The notes beneath the pieces are model-generated. The model was given only the letters and a program-made list of their open reading frames with translations, made no database searches and had not been told where the DNA came from. The position numbers and the translations under genes were made by a program. This document shows positions 27,776-37,861 of a stretch of 64,000 nt of DNA, piece after piece (position 1 is the first letter of the stretch; each line of letters starts with the position of its first letter). This DNA comes from Flavobacteriaceae bacterium (GTDB taxonomy: Bacteria; Bacteroidota; Bacteroidia; Flavobacteriales; Weeksellaceae), in NCBI GenBank assembly GCA_004359435.1, contig PTET01000001.1, positions 896,121-960,120 of the forward strand, written 5' to 3'.

Positions 27776-27959
27776 AGACAATATATTTATATAATTAGCA
27801 CTTTTCTTCTTTTTGATGAAAACAGCCAAATTTTTCCAAATCAGGAGTCTTTAGAAAATTTGAGGATTCATTCTTTCGTTGTACTTTTACCTTTTTTAAA
27901 CAGACGTTTTCTAAAGAAAAATTCAATCTTTATCATTTATATTTTAAAATCTTCGCCTT

Positions 27960-28364
27960 ATGTCTATTTCAGTGCTTTTAGATCAGTTTCAAAATCAAAA
28001 TTTAGATCTTTCTGTTTTGAAGGAACTTTTTCCAGATTTCACCTCCACCTATTTTTCCAAAGCTAACCTTGGCAAAACCAATAGTTACCCCAACGGAGTG
28101 GTGAGTGTAACCATGGAGGGAACGGGAGATAAACTTCCTTCTACCATTGGGCTACTTCCAGTTGGAGAATTTGCTTTCGAGGTAGGATCAAATACAGAAA
28201 CCATGCATTTTCTCTCTGGAGATTTATCCTGGGGAGTAAAAGGAGAGTCTCTGGTTCAACCAAAAACGGGAGACACCCTTGTGATTCCTTTTGATCAGAC
28301 CCTTATTTTAGAAGTAAAAAGCCCGAGCATTTATATTTGTGATTATTCACCCAAAGAGAACTAA
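27960..28364 (+). CDS. PpnP-like (DUF1255) pyrimidine/purine nucleoside phosphorylase
   Basis: A 134-residue protein, probably cytosolic. Residues 33-131 resemble the single-domain cupin PpnP, which cleaves nucleosides with phosphate. The shared pattern includes LLPVGEFAFEVGSNTETMHFLSG, then GDTLVIPF and SPSIYICDY at the end. About 30 extra residues precede the usual start. It is followed after 25 bp by hflX. Assignment rests on pattern memory. A generic cupin is the alternative. Confidence 0.6.
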   Translation: MSISVLLDQFQNQNLDLSVLKELFPDFTSTYFSKANLGKTNSYPNGVVSVTMEGTGDKLPSTIGLLPVGEFAFEVGSNTETMHFLSGDLSWGVKGESLVQPKTGDTLVIPFDQTLILEVKSPSIYICDYSPKEN

Positions 28365-28389
28365 ATCCTTTTTTTAGAAGGATTTTATT

Positions 28390-29410
28390 ATGTTAGAAAA
28401 AGAGCAATCCCATTACGAAAAAGCGGTTTTGGTGGGTCTTGTAACCCAAAATCAGTCGGAAGAAAAACTTACCGAATACTTAACTGAGCTCGATTTTTTG
28501 GCTCGAACCGCAGGGGCAGAAGTTCAAAAAACTTTTGTTCAGAAGCTCACCACGCCCAATCCCAAAACTTTTCTAGGTACAGGGAAAATTATGGAAATTG
28601 CAGACTATGTTGTGGCTAACAATATAGATACGGTAATTTTTGATGACGAGCTTTCCGCTTCGCAAATCAAAAACTTACAAAAACTCTTGTCGGTGAAAAT
28701 AGTAGATAGAACCAATTTGATTCTAGATATTTTCGCACAGAGAGCTACCACTTCTTACGCCAGAACACAGGTTGAGCTTGCTCAATATCAATATTTGCTT
28801 CCCAGATTAACCAGACTATGGACCCATCTTGAAAGACAAAAAGGAGGGATTGGAATGAGAGGACCCGGTGAAACCGAGATTGAAACCGACCGAAGAATCA
28901 TCAGAGATCGCATAGCGCTGCTTAAAAATAAAATCAAAGAGATAGACAAACAAATGGTGATTCAGCGCAAAAACCGTGGAAACATGGTTCGTGTGGCGCT
29001 GGTTGGATACACCAACGTTGGAAAATCTACCCTGATGAATATCTTGAGCAAATCGGATGTTTTTGCCCAAGACAAGCTGTTTGCCACTTTAGATACTACC
29101 GTTAGAAAGGTTGTGGTTGGAAACCTTCCTTTTTTGCTTACAGATACCGTTGGATTTATCCGAAAACTTCCTACCCAGTTAATTGAGTCCTTTAAATCTA
29201 CCCTAGATGAGGTTCGAGAGGCCGATTTATTGGTACATGTGGTGGATATTTCTCATGCTAGTTTTCAAGACCATATGCTGGCGGTAGAAGATAAACCTAG
29301 AGTCTTTGCGCAAGACGTTGTACCTTAAAGTAGAAGAAATACACAAGAAAAGATTTCCTTACAACCAGTATTTGTTTGATTATTTCGACAATGAGGGAAA
29401 CCCAACCTAA
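28390..29410 (+). pseudogene. hflX: GTPase HflX, internal deletion with frameshift near the 3' end
   Basis: HflX is a ribosome-splitting GTPase of the heat-shock response. The first frame (28390-29328) has the N-terminal domain, then G1 GYTNVGKST and G3 DTVGFIRKLPTQL, and reads well to DHMLAVED at about 29290. The authentic C-terminus (INLESLRKTLYLKVEEIHKK and so on, ending at 29410) lies in another frame from about 29288. The G4 NKxD motif and about 60-70 residues between are lost. As read, the protein ends with a short foreign tail at 29328. Both flanks carry GAAGAT-like sequence at the junction, consistent with a microhomology deletion. Confidence 0.92.
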
Positions 29411-29422
29411 GGAAAATATATT

Positions 29423-29463
29423 CCATTAAAAAAGCCAAAGAATTTCTTTGGCTTTTTTAATGG
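29423..29463. terminator. Bidirectional terminator
   Basis: A long near-perfect palindrome (CCATTAAAAAAGCCAAAGA and its complement, 3-base loop) is flanked by A/T runs. It lies between hflX (plus) and the lipoprotein gene (minus). Confidence 0.88.
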
Positions 29464-29475
29464 ATTTAAACTAGA

Positions 29476-30264
29476 TTAGGGTTGGCAAATACCTCTTTTA
29501 AGCTGGTCTAAAGTTGGGTTGTATAGATTAAGACCTATTTTAGTGGTTTCTGTTTTTAGTAGTTGGTTGTCATAGATTGATAGATCACAAAAATCACTCA
29601 ATTTAGGATTGGAAACGATTGTTAAATCTTCAACATATTTCAAGTAAGCCGAAACTTCATTTAAAATTCTGTTGGCTTGTAATTTAAAGTTTTTTACTTT
29701 GTATAGAGACTTTAAGTTTACACTGATTAACTTTTCATTTAGACTAATAGAAAAAGTTTCATTTACATACTTTAATCCATTAAGCGCATTTAACGAAATC
29801 AGTTCGTCATTTCCCGAAATGCTTATGTTGTCAGCAGAAATTAAATAATCCAACCCTGTCAACTCTTTCAAATCAGTATTGGTGATAATTGTTAGAGAAC
29901 TTAAGTTTGTAATATTTTTTAGCGCTTTAATTTCAGTAAGTTTTGGGTTAGTATCTATTTCAATATTTTGAACAGAGTTAATATTAAGACCGTCCAAATT
30001 GATTAAATTAGTGTAGCGGATATTTAACGTACCTACTTTGGTTATAGAGCTTAATGGAGTTAAAGATGTTACAGCTTCACTAAGATATAGAGTCCCATTA
30101 ATTTCTTCATATCCGTTTTTCCCAAATTCAACCACTTTTTCTTGTGTGTTTAAACTTACATTGCCATTATAAACCTTTTTTGTAGTTGTAGTTGGTACAT
30201 CGTCATCTTTATGACAGCTTAATATTGTAAGTAAAGAAAAGGCTAATAGTAATAATTGTTTCAT
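29476..30264 (-). CDS. Lipoprotein with leucine-rich / receptor L-domain-like repeats
   Basis: A 262-residue protein with a lipoprotein signal ending at Cys17 (LSCHKDDD). From about residue 60 it has irregular leucine-rich units of about 22-25 residues, such as LTEIKALKNITNLSSLTI and LKELTGLDYLISADNISI. These resemble the receptor L-domain fold of Bacteroidota surface proteins. It likely faces the outside or periplasm and binds a ligand. No catalytic motif is seen. It stands alone, with a terminator at its 3' side. Confidence 0.7.
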   Translation of the reverse strand: MKQLLLLAFSLLTILSCHKDDDVPTTTTKKVYNGNVSLNTQEKVVEFGKNGYEEINGTLYLSEAVTSLTPLSSITKVGTLNIRYTNLINLDGLNINSVQNIEIDTNPKLTEIKALKNITNLSSLTIITNTDLKELTGLDYLISADNISISGNDELISLNALNGLKYVNETFSISLNEKLISVNLKSLYKVKNFKLQANRILNEVSAYLKYVEDLTIVSNPKLSDFCDLSIYDNQLLKTETTKIGLNLYNPTLDQLKRGICQP

Positions 30265-30326
30265 GCTAAAATGTTTGGGTTAAATTAAAAATACTTTTGT
30301 AATTCAGGTAATTACAAAAGCAATGC

Positions 30327-30334
30327 CAAAAGTA
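30327..30334 (-). promoter_or_regulatory. Possible -7 box for the lipoprotein gene
   Basis: CAAAAGTA reads TACTTTTG on the minus strand and lies 62 bp upstream of the start. No -33 element is clear. Confidence 0.35.
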
Positions 30335-30355
30335 ACTTATATTAATAAATTAGCA

Positions 30356-31066
30356 TTAAACCGTCCCAACATGACCCAATTTGGTCAGTTTTTGATGGTC
30401 TAGAAGTTTGATTCTTCTTCCATTAACCTCTATAAGTTCATCGGTTTTGAACTCTGAAATAAGCCTAATGGCAGATTCTGTGGCAGTACCAATTAAATTG
30501 GCTACTTCTTCTCTTGTCAGGGAGATGTTGATGAATCCGCTTGCGTCTGTACCTAGTTTCTTTTCTAGAAGCAAAAACACTTCTGCCAGTCTTTCTCGAA
30601 CGGTTTTTTGAGCCAAAATGGTGATGGTTCTACTGGCTTCTCCTAGTTCTTCGGAGATGATTTTCAAAAATTCAAAGGAAAGTTTAGAGTTAGATTCAAG
30701 CAGCTTTAAGAAAATTTCTTTGGGAATAAACTCAATTTCTACCTCTTCCATAGCCGAAGCTGAGGCGCCAAAAATCTCTTGACACAAAATAGATCGGTAA
30801 CCTATTACGTCTCCGTCTTTGGAAAAACGCAGAATTTGTTCTTTTCCGTTGAATCCAACTTTAAAAAGTTTGGTAGTTCCTTTTACGATGCAATAAATTC
30901 CTTTGGGGGTTTCACCTTCCTGAATGATTTCTTCACCTTTTTCAAGTTTCAGCTTTTTTCTTTCCTTTTGGAGTAACTCTTTCTCCGTATTGTCTAATTT
31001 TTTGGCAAATTCTGGATCAGAAAGTGCATCGAGAATGGATTGAGAAAAGGTAGCATCTGGAGTCAT
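30356..31066 (-). CDS. Crp/Fnr-family transcriptional regulator
   Basis: A 236-residue protein. An N-terminal cyclic-nucleotide-binding-type beta-barrel occupies about residues 30-145 (GEEIIQEGETPKGIYCIVKG). A long helix and a winged-helix DNA-binding domain follow (SLTREEVANLIGTATESAIRLISEF). It has no N-terminal cysteine cluster, so it is not a classical oxygen-sensing FNR with an Fe-S centre. It is divergent from the cbb3 oxidase operon with a gap of only 70 bp. That arrangement is typical of a regulator controlling the operon in microaerobic conditions, which is an inference. Confidence 0.92.
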   Translation of the reverse strand: MTPDATFSQSILDALSDPEFAKKLDNTEKELLQKERKKLKLEKGEEIIQEGETPKGIYCIVKGTTKLFKVGFNGKEQILRFSKDGDVIGYRSILCQEIFGASASAMEEVEIEFIPKEIFLKLLESNSKLSFEFLKIISEELGEASRTITILAQKTVRERLAEVFLLLEKKLGTDASGFINISLTREEVANLIGTATESAIRLISEFKTDELIEVNGRRIKLLDHQKLTKLGHVGTV

Positions 31067-31088
31067 ACAATAATTGTGTAAGAAAGCT

Positions 31089-31132
31089 CAAATATATAAC
31101 TTTGAAACTAATTAAAAAAGCGCGTTACTTTG
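31089..31132. promoter_or_regulatory. Divergent promoter region, Crp/Fnr gene and cco operon
   Basis: On the minus strand TATATTTG (31096-31089) fits the -7 consensus for the regulator gene. On the plus strand TTTG (31101-31104), 20 bp, then TTACTTTG (31125-31132) approximates a -33/-7 pair for ccoI. The plus -7 box ends only 4 bp before the ccoI ATG, so the transcript would be nearly leaderless. No FNR-type TTGAnnnnnnTCAA site was found. Confidence 0.45.
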
Positions 31133-31136
31133 TAGA

Positions 31137-33557
31137 ATGTCTAAGAAGTGTTATCACTGTGGTTTAAAAGTACAAGCCGAAGAAATTCGCCTTGAAGATA
31201 AGTCTTTTTGTTGTAATGGTTGCAAAACCGTATTTGAAATCTTGCATAGCCAAAATTTAGGAGATTATTACAGCTTAAACAAAAATCCAGGCGTAAGACC
31301 AGAGAGCCAGCAAAATTCTGCTTCGTATGCTTTTTTAGACAGTGAAAAAATATTTTCTGAATTTGTGGATTTTTCCTCTGACGGAACCACGGTAGTGAGT
31401 TTTTCTGTCCCAGCGGTACATTGTACTTCTTGTGTGTGGTTACTAGAGAGTTTAGAGAAAATTTATCCGCCTATTGTTCATTCATCGGTAGATTTCAATC
31501 AGAAAACCGTTCGAATTACCTATGATTCTTCTAAGGCTAGTTTGTCAGAGATTGCCAAATTTTTAGCCGATTTGGGCTACAAACCCAATTTGAGTTTGGA
31601 TCAGAGCGATGCCAAAGAGAAAAAATCCATCTCTCCCACACTTTACCAAATGGTGGTAGCTGGTTTTTGCTTTGGAAATGTAATGCTTTTAACTTTTCCA
31701 GAGTACATTACCTCCGAGGGATCTTCTATCGAGCAGTACAAAGACACCTTTCGATATCTTTCTTTTTTGCTCTCACTTCCGGTGTTTTTTTACTCTTCTA
31801 AAAGTTATTTTCAATCGGCCTACGTAGGGTTTAAACACAAGCATCTCAACATTGATGTGCCTATTTCTATTGGAATTGTCACTCTTTTTGTTCGAAGTGT
31901 CTATGAGGTTTTCTCTGGCGTTGGAGCAGGATATTTTGATAGTTTGTGTGGGCTTCTGTTTTTTATGCTGGCTGGAAAATTGTTCCAAGAAAGCACCTAT
32001 AAATCACTTCGTTTTGATCGAGATTACAAATCTTTCTATCCCATTGCTGTAGAAAGAATTAACAAAGAAAAAGAAGAATATATTTTGCTTGAAGAACTCA
32101 AGGTTGGAGATGTGATTCGGGTTCGAAATCAAGAGATTTTCCCCTCAGATTGTATCTTGCTTTCCGAGAATGCTAACATTGACAATAGCTTTATAACAGG
32201 AGAATCCAAACAGGTTTCAAGAGATAAGGGGGAGCTGATTTATGCAGGGGGAAAACTAGTGGGGTCTGCGGTTTTGGTACAAACCCAAAAGGCGGTAAAC
32301 CAAGGATATCTTACTTCGCTTTGGAATCATCAAACTTTTTCTTTGGCCGAAGATTCTTTTCAAACTTTGATTGATTCTATCAGCAAAAGATTTACCATAG
32401 TGGTACTTTTTGTGGCTTTTGCTGCGGCCTTTTATTGGTGGTTTGTAGATTTTTCTAAGGTATTTCAGGTTTTTTGCTCGGTGCTAATTGTGGCCTGTCC
32501 TTGTGCATTGTCACTTTCTACGCCATTTACTCTAGGGCATATGCTTCGGTATTTGGGTTTTTCTAAGTGGTATTTTAAAGATTTGCGGGTACTGGAGAAG
32601 CTCAATCAAATTACCCACATTGTTTGGGATAAAACTGGAACTTTAACCCAAGGCGATAAATCTCAAATTAAGTGGACTGGATTTTCAAGAAACGCCACCG
32701 AGCTTTCAACAAACCAAAAACAGTGGATTTTTGCTTTGGTTCGAAATTCTACCCATCCTCTAAGCAGTCAATTGTATGGTTATCTCAAAAACGAAAATTC
32801 AGATTTTTCTTCTCAAAAAATAGAAATAGAAAACTTTCAAGAGATTCCTGGAAAAGGGCTTGTGGGGCAAATTCAAGGGCAGGAAATAAAGGTAGGTTCT
32901 TCTGATTTTTTAGATGTTGCCGCTCAAAACATTGTAAATGTTTCTTCTGTGTATGTTCAAATTGATGGGGTAGTGTTGGGTTATTTTTCTTTTCAAAATA
33001 TGTACAGAGAAAATTTGACCCAAACATTAAAAGGTCTTTCAAATTTTAAGATGTCTGTGATTTCTGGAGACAATCCCAGTGAAAAGGAAAATTTAGAAAA
33101 GATGTTTCCTTTAGGCAGCGAGTTTTATTTCAACCAAAGCCCTAAAGACAAATTAGACTATGTAGAAAATTTGCAAAAATCGGGAGAAAAAGTACTGATG
33201 ATAGGGGATGGACTCAATGATTCGGGCGCATTAAAAGAAAGTTTTGTAGGTCTTTCTGTTAGTGATTCTTCTCTTGGATTTACTCCTTCTTGTGATGGGA
33301 TTGTCAAAGGAGAAGCACTCACCTTGGCTCCGGTTATTTTTAACAGAATTAAAAAGGCTATGGGGCTAGTTAAAATCGCTTTCGGATTTAGTCTTTTTTA
33401 TAATTTTATCGGCCTTGTTTTCGCGGTAACAGGCCATTTAAAGCCAGTGGTTGCAGCCATCTTGATGCCTATTAGCTCTATTAGTATTGTTTTGATTGCA
33501 ACTTTTGGAACGTATTTCATCAACAAAAGGGGTGGCGAAAAAGTTCAAAATCAATGA
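31137..33557 (+). CDS. ccoI: Copper-transporting P-type ATPase (CcoI/FixI type)
   Basis: An 806-residue inner-membrane pump that supplies copper for cbb3 oxidase assembly. The N-terminal metal-binding region has CYHCG and CCNGC, followed by an HMA domain with CTSCVW at about residue 97. Later come the membrane motif CPCAL, the phosphorylation site DKTGTLT and the hinge GDGLNDSGAL. Length fits the family. It opens the cco operon, 57 bp before ccoS. There is no other methionine near the start, so the ATG at 31137 is firm. Confidence 0.95.
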   Translation: MSKKCYHCGLKVQAEEIRLEDKSFCCNGCKTVFEILHSQNLGDYYSLNKNPGVRPESQQNSASYAFLDSEKIFSEFVDFSSDGTTVVSFSVPAVHCTSCVWLLESLEKIYPPIVHSSVDFNQKTVRITYDSSKASLSEIAKFLADLGYKPNLSLDQSDAKEKKSISPTLYQMVVAGFCFGNVMLLTFPEYITSEGSSIEQYKDTFRYLSFLLSLPVFFYSSKSYFQSAYVGFKHKHLNIDVPISIGIVTLFVRSVYEVFSGVGAGYFDSLCGLLFFMLAGKLFQESTYKSLRFDRDYKSFYPIAVERINKEKEEYILLEELKVGDVIRVRNQEIFPSDCILLSENANIDNSFITGESKQVSRDKGELIYAGGKLVGSAVLVQTQKAVNQGYLTSLWNHQTFSLAEDSFQTLIDSISKRFTIVVLFVAFAAAFYWWFVDFSKVFQVFCSVLIVACPCALSLSTPFTLGHMLRYLGFSKWYFKDLRVLEKLNQITHIVWDKTGTLTQGDKSQIKWTGFSRNATELSTNQKQWIFALVRNSTHPLSSQLYGYLKNENSDFSSQKIEIENFQEIPGKGLVGQIQGQEIKVGSSDFLDVAAQNIVNVSSVYVQIDGVVLGYFSFQNMYRENLTQTLKGLSNFKMSVISGDNPSEKENLEKMFPLGSEFYFNQSPKDKLDYVENLQKSGEKVLMIGDGLNDSGALKESFVGLSVSDSSLGFTPSCDGIVKGEALTLAPVIFNRIKKAMGLVKIAFGFSLFYNFIGLVFAVTGHLKPVVAAILMPISSISIVLIATFGTYFINKRGGEKVQNQ

Positions 33558-33591
33558 TGCAAATCAGTTAGGAAAAAGACGATTAATAACG

Positions 33592-33599
33592 TATTTTTG
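33592..33599 (+). promoter_or_regulatory. -7 promoter box upstream of ccoS
   Basis: TATTTTTG fits TAnnTTTG and lies 15 bp before the ccoS ATG. It may give a second, internal transcript for ccoS-ccoNO. No -33 motif is evident. Confidence 0.4.
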
Positions 33600-33614
33600 C
33601 ATTAAAATTCAGCC

Positions 33615-33773
33615 ATGGGACTGTTAACCCTTATGATACTTTGTTCTGTAAGCCTTGGGGCGCTTTTTTTGTTGCTATTTATTTTGAGCGCAAAATCGGG
33701 ACAATTTACCGAAGGAGAAGCTCCAGGGGTACGAATGTTAAAAGACAATTATACCAAAGAAGAAAATAATTAA
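33615..33773 (+). CDS. ccoS: cbb3-type oxidase assembly protein CcoS
   Basis: A 52-residue protein with one N-terminal membrane helix (LCSVSLGALFLLLFILSA) followed by SGQFxxxEAPGVRML, the CcoS signature with its DDLEGP-like segment. CcoS is needed for cofactor insertion into cbb3 oxidase. It is 2 bp ahead of ccoNO. The position between ccoI and ccoN is the usual one. Confidence 0.9.
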   Translation: MGLLTLMILCSVSLGALFLLLFILSAKSGQFTEGEAPGVRMLKDNYTKEENN

Positions 33774-33775
33774 TC

Positions 33776-36055
33776 ATGGAAATGCAAAAGTTTTTTTACG
33801 ATAATAAAATTGTAAAATATTTTATTTATGCCACCCTATTTTGGGGGGTAACCGGTTTCTTTTTTGGAGTGACCATTGCAACTTTGCTGTTTTATCCGCA
33901 GCTTGTTGAATATCTAATGGGTACAGACGAGTTTCAGTCTGTATTAGGTTTTACAGGAATTGATTTAGGAGATTTAAATGGAGCCTTAGGATTTGGTAGG
34001 CTTAGAATGATTCACACTTCGCTTGTGATTTTTGCCTTTGTGGGGAATGCGGTTTTTGCAGGATCGTACTACTCTATGCAAAGAGTGCTAAAAACCAGAA
34101 TGTACAGCGACACCCTTTCTTGGGCGAATTTCTGGTTATGGCAATTGATGATTATAGCCACTTTTGTTACTTTCCTAATGGGAATTAACACTTCTAAAGA
34201 ATACGCCGAGCACGAATGGCCTATAGATATTATCACCACCATCGCTTGGGTTATCTACGGAATCAATATGTTTGGTACGGTTTTACAAAGAAGAGTAAGA
34301 CACATGTATGTGGCAGTTTGGTTTTATATTGGAACTTTTATTGGAGTGGCTTTGCTACATATTTTTAACAACTTGGCGGTTCCGGTAAGTTTGTTCAAAA
34401 GTTATTCTGTGTATGCGGGGGTTCAAGACGCTATGGTACAATGGTGGTACGGACACAATGCAGTGGCATTTTTCTTAACTACTCCTGTTTTGGGTCTTAT
34501 GTATTACTTTGTTCCTAAAGCCTCTGGAAGACCTGTGTTTTCTTATAAACTGTCTATTATTCACTTTTGGTCTTTGATTTTTGTTTACATCTGGGCAGGA
34601 TCTCACCACCTTTTGTATACTGCTCTTCCTGCTTGGACGCAGGCGCTTGGTACAGCATTTTCTATTATGCTTATCGCTCCGTCTTGGGGAGGGATGTTAA
34701 ACGGACTTTTAACCCTTAGAGGTGCATGGGATAAAGTGAGAACAAGTCCTGTACTTCCTTTCTTTGTGGTGGCGGTAACTTGTTATGGGATGGCTACTTT
34801 TGAAGGGCCCATGTTAGCAACCAAATCACTCAACGAAATTGGACACTTTACAGACTGGGTAATTGCGCACGTACACTTAGGAACACTAGGTTGGAATGGA
34901 TTTATGATCTTTGGGATGATTTATTATCTAATTCCTGCACTTTTCAACACCAACCTATATTCAGATAAATTAGCCAAAGCGCACTTTTGGATTGGAACTT
35001 TAGGGATATTGTTCTACGTGATTTCTATGTACACCCTTGGATTCACCCAAGGATTGATGTGGAAAGAATTTAACCCAGATGGAGCACTGAAATACACATT
35101 TTTGGATACCTTAGAAAATGCTAAAAAGTTCTACTACCCGATGAGGGCTCTTGGAGGAACACTCTATTTAACAGGAGCTTGCATTATGGTTTTCAACGTG
35201 TATAAAACCGTTAAACAAGGTACTTTTGTGGCAGATCAGGCTGCCGAGGCCATGCCACTAAAACCCATCGCTGAAAGCAGAGCTAAGGGAGAAGAAGTAC
35301 ATACTTGGCTAGAGAGAAAACCACTTTTGTTCGGAGTTCTATCTCTAATCGTACTTTCCATTGGTGGAATGGTGGAGATTATTCCTCAACTTGCGGTAAA
35401 AGAAAACATTCCTACCATAGAATCTGTTAAGCCATATACTCCGCTTGAATTAGAAGGTAGAGATTTATACATTAGAGAAGGATGTAATGCTTGCCATACC
35501 CAAATCGTACGTCCATTTAGAGATGAGGTTGAAAGATATGGAGAGTACTCTAAACCAGGGGAATTTGTATATGATCGTCCATTTTTATGGGGATCTAAAA
35601 GAACCGGTCCAGATTTAGGTAGAGAGGGAAATAAAAACTATAAAAATTATAAGGGTGACTCATGGCACTACAAACACCTTTTCAATCCTAGACTAACCTC
35701 TGATGGTAAATCTATTATGCCTAGGTTTATCCATCTAACCAGAAACAAACAAGATAGATCTATCACCCAAAATAAGATGCGTGTATTGCAAAAACTCAAT
35801 GTTCCGTATACCGATGCCGATGTTCAGGGGGCCTATGCTTCCATGGATAAACAAGCTGCGGAAATCGAGAAGAATATTCTGAAAGATTTACCAGAGTTTA
35901 AAGAGCAATTTGATGCAGAGAAAAAGGCCAATGGTGATAAATTTGTACCTCTTAAAGACAGAGAAATTGTGAGTTTGATTGCTTATTTGCAAAGACTTGG
36001 GGTAGACATTTCAGGTGCAAGTAAAGACGCAGCAGCCTCAGGAGAAAAAAATTAA
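33776..36055 (+). CDS. ccoNO: cbb3-type cytochrome c oxidase, fused subunits I and II
   Basis: A 759-residue fusion typical of Bacteroidota. Residues 1-480 are CcoN, a 12-helix haem-copper subunit with ligand histidines in RMIHTSLV, WWYGHNAVAF, GSHHLLY and HFTDWVIAHVHLG. Residues 500-759 are CcoO, a membrane-anchored monohaem cytochrome c (CNACHTQ) with a distal methionine near KSIMPRF. It forms the catalytic core that reduces oxygen with high affinity and pumps protons. It appears full-length and undamaged. Confidence 0.97.
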   Translation: MEMQKFFYDNKIVKYFIYATLFWGVTGFFFGVTIATLLFYPQLVEYLMGTDEFQSVLGFTGIDLGDLNGALGFGRLRMIHTSLVIFAFVGNAVFAGSYYSMQRVLKTRMYSDTLSWANFWLWQLMIIATFVTFLMGINTSKEYAEHEWPIDIITTIAWVIYGINMFGTVLQRRVRHMYVAVWFYIGTFIGVALLHIFNNLAVPVSLFKSYSVYAGVQDAMVQWWYGHNAVAFFLTTPVLGLMYYFVPKASGRPVFSYKLSIIHFWSLIFVYIWAGSHHLLYTALPAWTQALGTAFSIMLIAPSWGGMLNGLLTLRGAWDKVRTSPVLPFFVVAVTCYGMATFEGPMLATKSLNEIGHFTDWVIAHVHLGTLGWNGFMIFGMIYYLIPALFNTNLYSDKLAKAHFWIGTLGILFYVISMYTLGFTQGLMWKEFNPDGALKYTFLDTLENAKKFYYPMRALGGTLYLTGACIMVFNVYKTVKQGTFVADQAAEAMPLKPIAESRAKGEEVHTWLERKPLLFGVLSLIVLSIGGMVEIIPQLAVKENIPTIESVKPYTPLELEGRDLYIREGCNACHTQIVRPFRDEVERYGEYSKPGEFVYDRPFLWGSKRTGPDLGREGNKNYKNYKGDSWHYKHLFNPRLTSDGKSIMPRFIHLTRNKQDRSITQNKMRVLQKLNVPYTDADVQGAYASMDKQAAEIEKNILKDLPEFKEQFDAEKKANGDKFVPLKDREIVSLIAYLQRLGVDISGASKDAAASGEKN

Positions 36056-36056
36056 T

Positions 36057-36080
36057 ATGTTAAAATTCTTCAAACCTTAA
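36057..36080 (+). pseudogene. Remnant of a short gene, probably ccoQ, at the ccoP 5' end
   Basis: ATG TTA AAA TTC TTC AAA CCT TAA gives MLKFFKP and a stop. A small CcoQ gene normally stands here, and CcoQ proteins can start with MLKF. Directly after the stop, in the same frame, come PFVFTILL and the rest of CcoP without a start codon of its own. The simplest reading is that most of ccoQ and the ccoP start are missing through a junction near 36070-36082. Confidence 0.5.
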
Positions 36081-36101
36081 CCTTTTGTATTTACCATCTT
36101 A

Positions 36102-36959
36102 TTGGTACTTAGTTTAATTTTGGCCATCTTTTATATGCTCTCGGGTAGCTGGACGGCTGTTTTTACAAGCCTGTATTACTGGGGTACTACCCTTGTAGCG
36201 GGGCTACTTCTTGCCATCGGGAACAGAGTAGATAAACTCATTGATAACAATGTATTTAGATCTTTAACCCAAGACCAAAAGGTAGATTTCCTTTTAGAGA
36301 AACAAAAGGAAAAATCTTATTTCAAAAACTTCATCTCTTCTATGTATGTAAAACAATCCAAAGAAGAAGAAGATGCCATTATCATCAACCACGATTTTGA
36401 TGGTATTCAAGAATTAGACAATGCTCTTCCCAAATGGTGGCTTTCTTTGTTCTATTTTGGGGTTGCTTTTTGTGTGATGTATTTGTTTTCGTATGCTTTT
36501 ACAGATTTCGCACATCCATATGTAGATTACCAAAAACAAAATACTGAGCTTCAACAGAAATTTGACGCCTATGTAGCAACTTTGCCGGATGTAACTCCAG
36601 AAAATGCTGTTTTTAAGGTAGATGCTATTGCACAAGGAGAGGCTTTGTTTAACGCTAATTGTGCTTCCTGTCACTCGGCTGGTGGTGCTGGTTCAGTTGG
36701 ACCAAATCTAACGGATGATCATTGGATTAACACGCCAGAGAAAGAACTCTTTAAAAACATCTTCCATATGGTATGGAATGGATCTCCAACCAATCCTCAG
36801 ATGGTGGCTTTTGGGAAATCTAAGAAAATTCCAGGAAGAGATTTAGAAAAGATAGCAGCCTATGTATACCATATTAACCAAGATATAGCGGATGCACCTA
36901 AAGGGAAAGCCGCTCAAGGAAAAAAAGTGGTTTGGGAAGAAGCCCAAGGCGCAAAATAA
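36102..36959 (+). CDS. ccoP: cbb3-type oxidase subunit III, lacking a normal start
   Basis: CcoP passes electrons to CcoO. The protein has two membrane helices (about residues 1-30 and 120-140), the family segment HDFDGIQELDNALPKWWL, and one haem c site, CASCH, with GPNLTDDHW after it. Single-haem CcoP is usual in Flavobacteriia. No ATG is available at the expected place: an in-frame TAA lies at 36078, and the first candidate is TTG at 36102, inside the first helix. The true N-terminus is probably missing. The rest is intact. Confidence 0.9.
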   Translation: MVLSLILAIFYMLSGSWTAVFTSLYYWGTTLVAGLLLAIGNRVDKLIDNNVFRSLTQDQKVDFLLEKQKEKSYFKNFISSMYVKQSKEEEDAIIINHDFDGIQELDNALPKWWLSLFYFGVAFCVMYLFSYAFTDFAHPYVDYQKQNTELQQKFDAYVATLPDVTPENAVFKVDAIAQGEALFNANCASCHSAGGAGSVGPNLTDDHWINTPEKELFKNIFHMVWNGSPTNPQMVAFGKSKKIPGRDLEKIAAYVYHINQDIADAPKGKAAQGKKVVWEEAQGAK

Positions 36960-37006
36960 TTTAAAATGCCCCTTGGATAAAGCAGCTCATTTTTGAAGGG
37001 CCCATC

Positions 37007-37855
<849 letters not shown>

Positions 37856-37861
37856 AAAACC

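Noticed and set aside
31067-31136. FNR box between the Crp/Fnr gene and ccoI
   Set aside because: No TTGA-N6-TCAA site was found; the closest matches lack one half.
36057-36110. Stop-codon readthrough joining MLKFFKP to ccoP
   Set aside because: Recoding of TAA is not expected here, no stimulatory element is seen, and the loss of ccoQ is better explained by the same deletion pattern as elsewhere.
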